Assembly (NCBI GenBank): GCA_944474755.1
Contig: OX104124.1
Span: 22,914,452-22,978,451, forward strand
DNA: 64,000 nucleotides
DNA from: Limnoperna fortunei
Taxonomy: Eukaryota > Mollusca > Bivalvia > Mytilida > Modiolidae
Direction of reading: 5' to 3'
Positions 1-13,600 of the stretch are shown piece by piece (within the stretch, counting starts at the first letter, position 1; each line of letters starts with the position of its first letter). Both the position numbers and the translations under genes were made by a program. The notes beneath the pieces were generated by a model. The model ran no database searches. It was given only the letters and a program-made list of their open reading frames with translations, and was not told where the DNA came from.

Positions 1-1140
1 GGGGTTATGTAAATGTTACAGTATTTTAAGCCAATAGGCCAGAAAGTCCACAAAAATTTGACCTACACATTTGTTTCTCAACCCACACCATTTTTTATCA
101 GCCCATGCATTAATAATATTTTCAGCTAAATTTATTTTAAAAAGTCCATTTTGAAACTATGAGGGATCTTTGTAGTATTTTTTTTTATTATGTTGTGTAG
201 TTTCAAAGACATTGCACTGACAAATTAGTTCAATAGCATAACTTGCGCAAAAATTTGAAAATCCAAGGAGCATAATTCCTACTACAAAAATAATAAATCA
301 TCAATTCCTGTAGAAATGCACATCTATATAGTATGTCCTTACTTAACACAAAATTTAATGAAATTCAGTTATGTGGTTCAGTAAAATTCGAATGTTCAAA
401 GAGCCATAACTCCTACCAAAAATATAGAATCATATTTTCCTGTTTATATGACTACATAAATTTCATGAAATCTGTTACATGGTTTCAGAAAAGTTATGCT
501 GACAAGTACAGGACAGGCTAATAGGTCAAACATATCATACCCGATGACAAGAACAGGACAGGAAGATAGGTCAAACACGATATTTCTATGAAACTTTGTT
601 GAGTGGAGTAGTATAAACAGATGCATATGAATTCAACATTACACAGAGTATATTTAACCCCTTTGCAAATTGCCATAGAAAACAAGTTTATAGAATACAA
701 ACAATGTTTCTATAGTTAGCAAATATATTTTTTTTTGCTATACTTATGATAAAACAAAGCGACACCTATTAGTCAGATAAAGTTTCCTATAATTATTCAA
801 TTGGCAGTAAATTTAATGCACTATTTTTGTCACGAAATGAGAGGTAAAGCAGCTCCAACATGACACCATTTTCATTCAAACAATTGGAGGAATGGAGCAT
901 AAATCACTGCGTGGGTAACTTACGTCACAATTTTTTAACAGTTACTATTTTTAATATCATGTCATGTACAGGTAATTTCAAAATATTCATCAACAACATG
1001 AAAGGAAAAACATACAAATCAATAATAGCATGGTTTCTTTAATCATGTTAATAGCAGCAAAATTAAAAAAATATTAAGATATCATATAAGATATCGTTTC
1101 TGAATTTATACTCAAAATGGCTGTCAACCGAAGAAAACAC
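1..1140. other. GGT intron 12, no exon found
   Basis: AT-rich. I searched the minus strand for the next GGT block (the family's TSTINLYFG region) and did not find it. A decayed interspersed repeat with 'gagccataactcctacc'-like motifs lies at about 240-560. Confidence 0.6.
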
Positions 1141-1500
1141 TGATATATGGCCTACTCACATTGTTACAGATACCATTAATTCTTGTGTGGCCTACTCACA
1201 TTGTTACCAACAGCATTAATTCCTGTGTGGCCTACTCACATTGTTACCGACACCATTAATTCTTGTGTGGCCTACTCACATTGTTACCGACACCATTAAT
1301 TCTTGTGTGGCCTACTCACATTGTTACCGACACCATTAATTCTTGTGTGGCCTACTCACATTGTTACCGACACCATTAATTCTTGTGTGGCCTACTCACA
1401 TTGTTACAGACACCATTAATTCTTGTGTGGCCTACTCACATTGTTACCGACACCATTAGTTCTTGTGGGGCCTACTCACATTGTTACCGACACCATTAGT
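1141..1500 (-). repeat. 40-bp minisatellite made of exon 12 end plus splice donor (about 9 copies)
   Basis: Near-identical 40-bp units. On the minus strand each carries the AATGGTGTCGGTAACAAT exon end followed by GTGAGTAGGCC. The copy nearest 1500 is the real exon 12 terminus; about eight more run into the intron. Unit-to-unit differences are single bases. Confidence 0.93.
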
Positions 1501-1632
1501 TCTTGTGCATCGATGATGGAGAGATGTGAGGTTCCCCTTTCTCTTGACATGGCAATGACTCCATTATAAAAGGCTGGATCAGACTGGGTCTTTTCTGTGG
1601 TCTTATTCAGGATAAATTTTGCTTCTTCCTTA
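1480..1632 (-). CDS. GGT1: GGT exon 12 (catalytic threonine; last exon in window)
   Basis: Encodes KEEAKFILNKTTEK, then RERGTSHLSIIDAQELMVSV. The Thr in GTSHLS (codon 1530-1532) is the autocleavage site and nucleophile in the family. The preferred donor is AAT|GTGAGT (exon end 1480, phase 2); TCG|GTAACA (exon end 1488) is a weaker alternative. The exon's last bases and the GTGAGT donor are repeated in 40-bp units through 1141-1480. Confidence 0.9.
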
Positions 1633-4600
1633 CTGAAACACACAAAATATGAGAACAATTTTTGCTGTAGTATGATCCTATATTTTAACCCTTTTAAAGT
1701 AAACAATGTAAATCTGTAAGCTAATGCTCACTTAAGTGATACCCCTGCATTACAAAAATTTTGCATGTATGTCAACTACGTGTAAAAATCTAAGTATTCG
1801 GTAAACAGGAAGGAGATGACCAAGTAGATAAATTTTGCTAAACACCATATGGTACTATAGGATGAACTAATATGCAAAATATCAGGCTTCTGCATCTTTT
1901 GTCTAGAAAACTGTGATAGAAATTTTTGTTAAGGACAGATGAATACACAAACAGACGAACAAATGATTGTGCAAGGGTAAAACGGTATAAAGCGCTATTC
2001 TTCCAAGTGGGGAATAAAAATGTTTATCATAAAACAGAGATAAATCTGTGATTTCTCTATATGACAGCTATTATTTCTTAAAGACACCACTCTTAACATG
2101 ACCACATAAATTTGACATTTTAATCACAGGCAAACCTCCTCTCTTGACTTTATTGACCTTAAGTTTCATTTCCTTGACCAGTTCATATTATATTTAACCA
2201 AGAAGATGGGTCTCAGCGACACTGATGTCCGTCATGGCATATACTTGTATTAGTAAACACCCCCTTTTTTCAATCAAGCATGATATATTTGGCACAGTCC
2301 TACAGAATTTCGCCAGTGAAGAGATCTCATCATGTTGTACCAAGTTTCACGAAGATGTGAAATCACCTTCATAAAAAAAGGCTTCAACACAGAAATAAAC
2401 CTGAGCTTGGACAAACAAATGAATGAACAGAAGAACAGAAAGAAAAAAAAAATGGATGAAAAAATGAATTGACTATAAAAAAGCTGTATGTCGCCCAACT
2501 TTTGCTGGCAGGACATAATAAACTTGTATTGGATTCACACCTAACTTTTGTGACCCAATTGAATGTTCTCTTGGAAGACTATAAAAGTATTTACTGTGTT
2601 GTGGACTCATCAAGGCCTGGCAGTATTAGTATTATCCAAATCCTTTTTTTTTTACAAATACTCTAGAAATGGGATATATAAACTTACCTCAACATCTTGA
2701 CAGTTGCATTCTGTACACTAGGTTCAAACTTGGGGTCACCTAATTGCTGTTGTTGAGCAAACCCAAACTTAAATGCCTGTCAAATAGATATAAAAAAAAG
2801 GAACTGAAGTTCGTTGTACTTTCATGAATGAAATAAAAAAACATGAGGATATGGTGATTTCCTACTCACATTATAAGGGTGAACTCACATTGCAAAGTTT
2901 ACTTCAGAGCTTAATGAAAGTAATTACCACAAAACTGTAGTTAAATTTGCTGAAATCACTGATCAAATACAGGTTAAAACATTACAAATAACAAATTGAC
3001 AAGGTATATTTTTCTTACAAATTGAAATTACTGCAATATCCAATATTTGGCAACATACAGTGACATAATATTGATTATTAAGGATGATGGATGAGTAAAT
3101 AGCATATTCTATTGAATCTTCACTATTTACTCATATGATAACACATTTGAGAAGAAGATAAAACCATGTAGTGTTTAAAGGGCAGAATGACCCATGCTAA
3201 CATACATATCTAAAAGAGAAACGGCTCTAGTTGGAGTTTGGTAAAAATTATTTTATGTAAAATGAAAGAATATGATTGGGTTAAGATTTCGTAAACGTTT
3301 GAGTTGTAGAGCAAACGCTCATGTGGACAAACGTTATTCTCATTTGCAATTCTTGTTTGATATTTACCAAACCAACAGGTCTCTTTAGTTTTTGCAAATA
3401 TTATTTAGGAAATATTGTTTTCACTGTTTTTCATATGATGAGTAGGAAACAGTACTCAGGTATGTTATTATTATCAAAATTGTTTATTTGTATGTAAAAA
3501 ATTACTTTCGCCCAAAACTATTGGTATACAAGTATGTACCAGATGTACGACAAAGACCAATTCATTGTTAATGCCAGTATCAGCATTTTTTCAACCATAT
3601 TGTAGCATCTGGTTTTTATTGCAGGAGGAAACCCAGTAAAAATCGCAAACCCCCAGTAGGAAAACTAGAAATATTTGTAAATTATGATTGGAGTCTGCCC
3701 GCAGTGTGACTCGAATCTATAATTTAGGTGTTGAAAGGCTAGTTATCAACAGTAGATGCTGTGGATGATTAACTATCTTAACCAAATGGCCACTGAGGTC
3801 CCTCCTTTGATACTGAAAATTTGGGCATAACTGTTTTGCATGTAAATAGTTCATGATGTCTACCCTCGGTTCACTGTCACCAAATAAATTAAAATGATGA
3901 CCTGTAGTTGAGGCAGGTAAACTGATATTGCAACAATAAACTTTGGCAAACATTCAAATGTAATAAAGTTGTCTCCATTCTAATGAAAAACAAGACAAAA
4001 AAATAGTTTGTACTATTATTTAGGTCCAAAAGCTTAAAAAAGACAATGTGCTAATAAATGATTATTTAAGCAAAAAAATGTCATGAAGAAGTGTCTTAAA
4101 TTGATATTATTATATAGATAGAGATGAAATATCGAATTTTCCGAGTGACAGAAATCACGGTAAATCACATGTGAAAATTATCGTTTATTTTCACTCTCGG
4201 GTTTTTTCCCGCCAAAATGTCACAATGGTTACAATGGTTACAGATATTCATCCGCCGTTCATAAAAATTAGGATTAAGCATTAAAATTTTACGAAAACAA
4301 TTTTGATCTATATAATAAATAGGATAATAAATTGGGCATCGTGAATATCCAAAATATGATCACTCGTGCCGCATAAAGCATCAGATTAAACTCGTGCGCG
4401 GAACAAGTTCCGCGCACTAGTTTAATCAGATGTGTTATGCGGCACTCGTGATCATATTTTGGATATTCACTCCGCCCAATTAATTATCCTATAACTATTT
4501 ATCAAAGAATGTAAACACTGGACATTCCTCAGCAAAATGTACAAGTATGCTTCAGAATCATTAAAAAAACATAATAAGCAATGGTTTCAAAGATAGTCTT

Positions 4601-7600
4601 TCAAATTTTTTATCCTCCATTTTGGATTTCAAAAACAAAATATGGTAACTTATTCAAACTTGAACCTTTATTTAGGACAAATAAGTGCATAATGTAGAAT
4701 GTTAGTCAAATCAATTTCAGTAATTCCTTACAATTGCTGTGCAGGGGGGGGGGGGGGGGGCTTCGTCTACTATTGATCATGTGGTCTGTTAACACTGAGA
4801 TTTTGGGTTTCGAGTCTCACTGCAGGCAGGGTGCATTCGACACTAATCTTAATTGACAAGAATTCCCAGTTTTACTACTGAAGGTCAGGGGTTTTCTCCA
4901 GGTACTCTGGCTGGATCCCACGATATAGCTGAAAAATTGCTGAAATTGGCGTTAAACAACATTCAAACAAACAAACTTACTTGCAGCATTCTGTGTACAG
5001 TCTTTACTGTGTTCCTGTCCTGAGGACCAAAGTTGTATCCCTCCAGTATATTCATAATAGACAGGAGAACAGGTCCAGAGGCTGGTGCTGGTACAGATAT
5101 AAGGGTCTGATCTAAAATAAAACATACATAGGATCATGTAAATACCAAGATCAATATTTCAAGTATCCTCTATGCTTGAAAGTTCGTTACCCTAAGTGAG
5201 TTGATAAAGCACTTATTATGCAGAACATGTGCAATACATTTTTAATTATAGTGAAAGCAATGTTGGAAATATGCAGCTTTATATTATATATCGGGGAATT
5301 TGCCGTAATCAAACTTAATAACAGAGAAACTTTTGTTTATTTTGACACACATTTATTTAATACCAGCCAGAAGTAAAGATGATTGCAAGGTTGTGACCTT
5401 ACAAAACTCATTATTTATTCTGACATTGGTACTGAAACAAAATTAAAGAAGGTCAGTCATATTGTATTACTTGTGTTTATTTCTATCAAAAAGACTTTCA
5501 ATAATATTATTGTGAAAAAGAAAATGTGTGTTCTCATGCAACTAATGCGTCAATGGGATATTGCATTTCCATCAAGTTATTAGTAATACTATTTTTAGAA
5601 TAATAAAAATATATTAATAAAATTCACAAACTTGCGTTAAAATCAACATTACTTAATTGTAATGAAACAGTCTGCTTTAATATTTTGAACATTTTCTGCA
5701 TCTAAATATATAAAGGTTTTATAATGAAATTTTCACTTAACTCTGAAACCTGGCCTTAATTTTGACTGAAATAAATTAATTCCAAAAAAAATTTGTCTGG
5801 CCTTTTTCTAAAAATAACGTTAACTAATGCTTGACCTGATTATGATTCAGTGTTTGTAAATTGATCGATAGGTAGGGCTTTCCCGGAAATTCCGGCCAGC
5901 GAAATTTCAAAGCAAAACGTAAACATGAAAGTAGCCATTTTTCTATTGAGATGTTGTATACTACATATATCTTGCCTTTATTTTTTTTTTCAACTATCTA
6001 TGGGAAGTCGTAGTAAATCATTGAACGGTTGAGTAAGAAGCAGAAGATAATTATTTACTGATGACGTCATACCATAAAATTGTGATGCTCCAAAGGCCAT
6101 TCAAAAGATAGAAGCATCGAAAACATATCAAGAATGAACAAGACGTAAAATTGTGTTTTAAAAATATTTTTTTAGTCCAATATCTTACAGTGATCTCTGA
6201 GTGGTCTATGTTTGATTGATCACTGAGTTCAAGTCAGGCAAAGTGGGCAATTTCAAACTTAGTTAAAGAATTACTAGTTTTCCTGTTGACTGCCAAAAGT
6301 TCTTTCCAGGTACTCTAGCTTACTCCATTAATAAAAACTAGATGCCTTAATGTACCCAAACTACTGCTGAAGGTTGTATGAAGCTAAAAACTTTGCAGAA
6401 GTGAATCACAGTCCTAATATTTGTCTAAAATTAAGCAAGTACATTAACTAGTGCAAACAAATGGAAAATACCCATCCTAATAGAAAGGTGCATGATATTT
6501 CCTGGTTTTATAAATTTTATAAGTGTATCCCTTTGTTTGAAATAGTTGCAACTTATAACTAAATTTGTGTCTGAAATGATAACAATAATTGTCTAACGTT
6601 TGACCTTTACCTACCATAAGAAGTCTTGACAACATCCCTCACTGTGTGTTGTCACTTCTGTCTACAATTTGACCTTTACTTACCATGGTAAGTAGTCTTG
6701 ACAACATCCCTCACTTCTGTCTACGATTTGACCTTTACTTACCATGGTAAGTAGACTTCACAACATCCCTCACTTCTGTCTACGATTTTACCTTTACTTA
6801 CCATGGTAAGTAGACTTCACAACATCCCTCACTTCTGTCTACGATTTGACCTTTACTTACCATGGTAAGTAGACTTCACAACATCCCTCACTTCTGTCTA
6901 TGATTTGACCTTTACTTACCATGGTAAGTGGTCTTCACAACATCCCTCACTTCTGTCTACGATTTGACCTTTACTTACCATGGTAAGTAGTCTTGACAAC
7001 ATCCCTCACTTCTGTCTATGATTTTACCTTTACTTACCGTGGTAAGTAGTCTTGACAACATCGCTCACTTCTGTCTATGATTTGACCTTTACTTACCATG
7101 GTAAGTAGTCTTCACAACATCCCGCACTTCTACTTTATAATTCTTCAAATCACTTGCTGTTAGTGTTTTTGTCCCTGTGTCATCATTCACCTGTACCATA
7201 CACAAAATAAATGCACATTAATCCTAAAGGTTTGGATAAGGTTCCTTTAATTTAAGTCTGCTGTGGCTCAAATTTTTTATTTTGAGACATGTTGTGGGCC
7301 ATTAATGATTACAAGCCAATGAGATAAAGCAAAAATATAGAATAATAGTTACATTTGATTTTGAGACTGACAGTGAAATGTCTTGAAGAGTGTGTAAGCG
7401 ATAGTCTAGAAATTTCATGTTATATTGTCCGTTTCAAAATCAAAAGAAACTTTTATTCTAATTATTGGTATTTAAATAAAGCTTTTATATATGTAAAGTA
7501 TTTCATAACTTATTAAAATTTACATTTAATACCACACAACCATGACCTACATTACACATGATGTCAATTTCGTAGATGATAAGGGAAGTAAGCATTGTGA

Positions 7601-10600
7601 TGTCACTATGTATTGACTGACATTTTTGAATATCTTGTTATTTACTAGTGACAAGAAAATGTCAATCTACAACATCAATTTTATTGTGTGTTTCTTTCTT
7701 TCTTTGTTGTTTAACGCCACTTTCAGTAATTTTTCAGCTTTATCATGGCATCCAGTTTTTATTGGGGGAGGAAGCCGGAGTACCAGGAGAAAACCCCAAC
7801 CTGCACTAAAAAAACTGGCAATCCTTGTCAATTAAGATTGGAGTCAGGTACACCTATACGGGGATCGACATTAACGGTAGTCCGATTGTCCGGAACAAGT
7901 AAAAATACAATTCGGACAAGTAAAAAGCTTGTTTCAGTTGCCCGATCGGACAAGTGAAAATAAAATCAAATTTATCTAGAACAATCGTAAATTTTTAAAA
8001 AGTCCTTTAAGCGGCGATTCTCGCATTAATTGTGTTAAAAATAAAACCCTGCATTGCGACCAAAATTCCCCTTTTCTAAATATAAACACGCGTCACTTAA
8101 CAATAACCAATGAAATCCCGTTTCTTACTTATTATAAATAATCATCCAATGAAATCGTTGATGCTAATTTTATATCGGCCTTTCTGGAAAAATGTTCTAA
8201 AATAACTACGATACAACTGTCGGATGTTTAAGACTAAAACAATTTATTTCAATAAAATAATGAAATGAATGAATTAATTGTCGTTTTATTGATACAAATA
8301 AATGGAAAGAAGTTCGATTTCTGTCATAAAATTTTCATAACTTGTTAAATTTGGCCAACAATTTATAATTTTAAATACGTACGTCGTGTCATCTTAATTG
8401 ACATTTCGTGTCACTTGTCAGTGTCAGGTTCAGAAAAAAATTAATATAAAAGTCGAATTTCTAAATACTAAGATAATTTAAAAAATGACATTTAACAAAG
8501 TAATGCATTAATTTGTGACATCCACACCACTTCCAGTCACCAAAATGGGTTGTTTAATTCGGACAAGTACTTTGTACTTTCGGACAAGTAAAACCTGACT
8601 GTTACTTGTCCGAATGGACAAGTAGGTTTTACAGTTAATGTCGATCCCTGCTATACTGCCTGCAGTGAGAATCGAACCCGCAATCTCAATGTTGAAAAGA
8701 CCATGTGATAAATAGTAGACGAACTACCTTAACCACATGGCCATTGAGGCCCCCACATCAATTTTAATGGCAGATGGAAATTATTTTGGTTAACTTTTAA
8801 TATTTTCATCATTTATACATAATCAGGTTTAACTACAGATATTTATCACTAAACAGTGAATAATGATTTTGTTCTATCTGTCCAAACATTAAATACTAAG
8901 TTATCTTTTCATTCCCAGAAATGTTTATGATTGATTGATTAATTGATTAGCTGGATACTTAACGCCCAGTGAGCAGTATTTCAAATATATTCAGGATGAG
9001 AACAAATTAACAAACAATAAATCAATGTAGAAATAAGACGAATGAGGAGAAAATACCACTGTATAAGTATGAAGTAGAGCAAAAACCATAATTTATGAGG
9101 AATTTTGGAAAATTCTAAGTTCAAAGGGCCATAACTCCCACAAAATCAGAATTTCCTGGTAATATGCACAACTACATATGGTGTACTTGTTACATACCAA
9201 GTTTCATAAACTAACTTGGTTGAGTAGTAACAGAGTTGAGCAGAATAACTTTGTGACGGACAGATGGATGGACAGACAGACAGGACAAAAACAATATATC
9301 TCCCCACTACTGAAATAACATACAAACAAAAAAAACCTGAAAATTAATTAAAAACAAATAACATATAAGACAAACACTAGGGCATGAAATACTGGCTGTG
9401 ACTGATTGATTGATTGTCTGCCTAATGTCCAGCTAGCAACATTTCAGCTAAGAACAAGAACAAGTTAAACAATAAATCAACAGGTCAAGGGATGGAACAA
9501 CGGGAACTGAATTTTGACTGGAAAAAATTGGAGCATTGGGAAGGGTTAGAAAATGTAGCCTTATTTAATGGCTATAATTAGCTGCTCTTTTTTAAAATCA
9601 TCCAATAGGGTCTTTGTCATGCAACGAGAATTGCACTTTCAAAACACTGTGGTCAAGCTTTCCGTATCATAACCTGACAACCCTTTAATGATAGGGCCTC
9701 CCCTAAAAGCCACCTGGGGACAGATTGGACAGCCCTGTAGGTCATCCCCTAATGAAAGGGCCTCTTTTATCAGCCACCTGGGGAAACACTGGACAGCACT
9801 GTAGATCAAACACTGGGAACCCACCAAGTATGGTATCATTACTGGTTTTGAAGAGTCACATAAAATATTATGCTGCAAGATGCAGCACACATCCAAGGCT
9901 CACCACACTGGGCGAAGCGGGCGACGAAGTGGCCTTACTGGGACCTGAAGTCCCCCTAAGGCGCCTCAAAAGCGAAGTAGAAGTCTCCCTGTTATATCCC
10001 TCAATTGGCCTGAGGGTTCACAGAAAATACTTATATATTTGGTCCACATAATTCAACCAAACTACCACTTTATCAGTAAATATGTAATTCCAATAAAAAC
10101 GGCAAAGAATTTGCGTATTTAACATTTTTTCAAATTGTGTATTTTCAAATGGATTACACGCCATTTGTTTACTTTGCAGATATGTCTAATTACCAGAAGT
10201 GAACAACGAAGAAAGTAAAGTACAACGGCCCATAATGAAAAATTGTAATCATTTGATAAACAAACACTTTTAATTGGTTTCAAACTTGAAGTTCTTTCAA
10301 AGCATATTACATTTTAATAATTTTCTTTCATAAATATATGAGCTGCAATTGAAATAATAGATCTATAGTCATTATTGACATGATAATTTCTGTAGATTGG
10401 TGTCCCATGAAGCAATTGGTTTCAGAACAACTTTGTGCAAGCAGAGGTGTTCTGAACAGAACATTATTTCAGGGTTTAATGCAATGTTATTCTATCAATC
10501 TTCTTTGAACATTTTGCCCAGATAAACATGGCATGTTAATAACAAACTGTTAGGAATATTATGATGTATACAAGAACTTCATGTATGATGTTTAATGTCT

Positions 10601-13600
10601 ACATGTTCACCTATACAGTTGATCTATTTTTATTCTTTAATTCCTTGTATCGCTAGAAGTACTGAAGTACATGTAGATAGATAAATAGTCACTTTATCTG
10701 GTGGTGCTTATCAGAGATTAATGATAAAGGTTATGTGCTGTTTGCATTTATACCATGAATATTAATGAAACATAAATAAAAAACTGAATCCAAGTGTGTT
10801 GTGGTTTAAAAACACAAGAGAAATAATCCTGGAAATCCACAATTATAAAACAAATTGATGTAAATAAAAGAAAAAGGTATGTAATGACTACGAAACTGAT
10901 TATTTGTATGGTCCTCTGACTTCTCCCTGAAGTCTCGCTACCAGAGCCCCACTTCTCCCTGTTTGGCTTCCAGAGAGAAGTCACTTCTCCCTACTTTTTA
11001 GAGTGTGGTGACCCCTGCACATCTACTCACTGCATCGAGGATGCTCTGTGTCAACTCTCCATCATAGATAGCTTTACTTCCTTTGTTTCCAATAATATCC
11101 AAGGTGTCTGCTAAGTCCAGATTTTTGATAGTCATTCCTTCTTGGACAAACTCATTGTTTGATGTCAGGTAGATCTCTCCAAGTTTTGTACCTATAAAAT
11201 ACTTCTTGTCTACTCTGTTAAGTCCTCTTTCTACAACAGAATTAGTATTAATTCAATGCTAAAAAGTTAAATTTAACCACTGTAATGATATTTTATACAC
11301 GTTTAACATATACTACAGCTAATTAAGATGAACTTCATCAATTTTAAATTCTTTGAACTATTGACTGTATTGTCTGAACCTTGGACTGTAAAACGTATAT
11401 ATAATTCTTGACTGTTGATGATTTTGATATATACATTAACTCTAACAACAAATGATTCTCAGAACAGCTGATTAGCTGATGAATCTACTCCACCATGATG
11501 GTTGTTTCAGGACTAAAATCATTTTAAAAGTAATCCATTTATGTTATTTTGTTTGTTTGAATGGTGTTTATGACCAATTTCAGCGATTTTTCAGCTATAT
11601 CCTGGCGTCCAGTTATTGCGGGAGGAAGTCGAAGTACCCAGAGAAAACCTCCAACTTTGGGTAGTAATCTGTTTAGGTAGTTTCCTTTTCTTTTAATAAA
11701 ACCACAAGTGTCTACAAGCATGAAAGTCATACTTTGATGAAGTGACCCAGCTGTCACTAATTGCTACATCTATAATCCACATTTAGTACCAGAAGATAAC
11801 TGTTTCACAGCAATGCCAATTAAAATTTAGTTTCAAATGAAGGATGATGATTTTTTTAATTTCCTACCATAGCGACCTACAAGTTTTTGAGAAATTGGTC
11901 TTCAAGAAACCAATGTTCATTGTACAAAGACAAACGACAAAAGGACTCATCTTTAACAATTCAAGAAATTGATAGTGTTTGAGCGATCTCAGAGTTCAAG
12001 TTATTGTTTGTTTGTTTGATGGTGTTTAACGACACTTTCAGCAATTTTTCAGCTACATGTATATCATGGCGTCCAGTTTTTATTGGGGGAGGAAGCCGGG
12101 GTACCCGGAAAAAAAACCCTACCCGCGGTAGGAAAACTGGCAATCCTTGTCAATTAAGATTGGAGTTGAGTACACTCTGCCTGCAGTGAGAATCGAACCC
12201 GCAATCTCAGTGTTGACAGACCACGTGATCAATAGTAGACGAACTACCTTGACCACTCGGCCACTGAGGCCCCTTTCAAGTTATTGAAGTTCAACCGTAG
12301 AAACATTTAAAAAAAACCTGCAAAACATACCTAATGATTTGGTGACTTTAAATCCATTCCTAGCTAGATCTGCTGCTGGCTTTACCACTGATTTCCATGG
12401 CAGCCTTAAACAACATACACAAAACATTACTTTTTATTTTTTTATAGTTCTAGTCAAGTATTTTTATTTCAATAAAACTCATTGCAAACAACATGGAATT
12501 ACACAACATATTTGATTGATCGACTGATTGATTGAATGATTGATCGACTGATTGATTGATTGATTGATAATATTACTTGTACTTAATTACAAACTGTAGA
12601 ATTTCATTTCCCAAAATAATGACTCAAATTGTGAAGCATTTACAATTATTAGGTGTACACATTATTCTTTTATTCCAATAAAAAAAGTTTTAACAAAAAG
12701 TGTGTAAATAATGCAATTAAAATCATTTCTATATCAATTTGCCCATTTCAGTACAATTCTTCTTTCTCTAAGCGAAGCAATAATTATGTTAAGGAGAAAG
12801 ACTTATAAGAATTCCATCTATATAAAAATTAATTAACCAATAATCTTAAAATAAGGTCAGAAGCGGTTTTCTTAAAAAACATGCAATGCTGTTGTAGGTT
12901 TAAGTTAGCTTCTTAAAGCTGTTGTAAGGAAAATCTTACCATATAGTGCAACAACTTACCTGCCATATTTTTTATGAGCCATCTCCATTCCTTTTACCTC
13001 CCCTGGTACTGCCACAGATAAACCTCCCTGGAAACACACAACACATTAAATATACTATAGCTTTAAAGGATAATGTTTTTTCCACCTGCCCACTGTGGGG
13101 ACAGGGTGGGCAGAACTTCTAAAAATATAAAAAATACACCATAAACTAACTAAAATTTGTGATCTTTATATTTGTGCTATTTTGAGCTACCAGATTGCCT
13201 GGTTCCCTGCTTTTATTTTTGTTGCTAAACCTTTGATTAAGAAAATTTTTAGAAAGAGTTCATGGGTGATGTGTTTTTCTGTTTTTGTCTTACTTTGTGA
13301 ATAAATCAAAGTAAGAATAATAGCCAACTGAATAACAAGGGGATAAAGTCTAGGTATGATAGAAATTCTGATTAAACATATACCGTATAACATGAAACAA
13401 AAACCAACAAGTGTGGACTGTGAGCACGCTCACAAAGCAATACCCCCGCTTCGCTTTCAAGACCAATTTCTCCCCTTAATGATAATCAAGGTCAATAAAA
13501 AAACTTCATGCACATCTACATATAATTGCTTTATTTATGCTAAGTTTCATTACATTTCATCAAGCGGTTTAGGAGGAGTTGCACTTAAAAGGGATGTGGA

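Noticed and set aside
1488..1632. Exon 12 ending at TCG|GTAACA
   Set aside because: Possible, but GTAACA is a weak donor next to GTGAGT eight bases on; kept only as an alternative.
6604..7140. CRISPR array
   Set aside because: Units are contiguous tandem repeats without unique spacers, and the genome is eukaryotic.
11031..11191. Shorter exon 8 using the AG at 11193-11192
   Set aside because: It stays in frame but removes 13 residues between conserved GGT blocks; the acceptor at 11232-11231 restores the human GGT spacing exactly.
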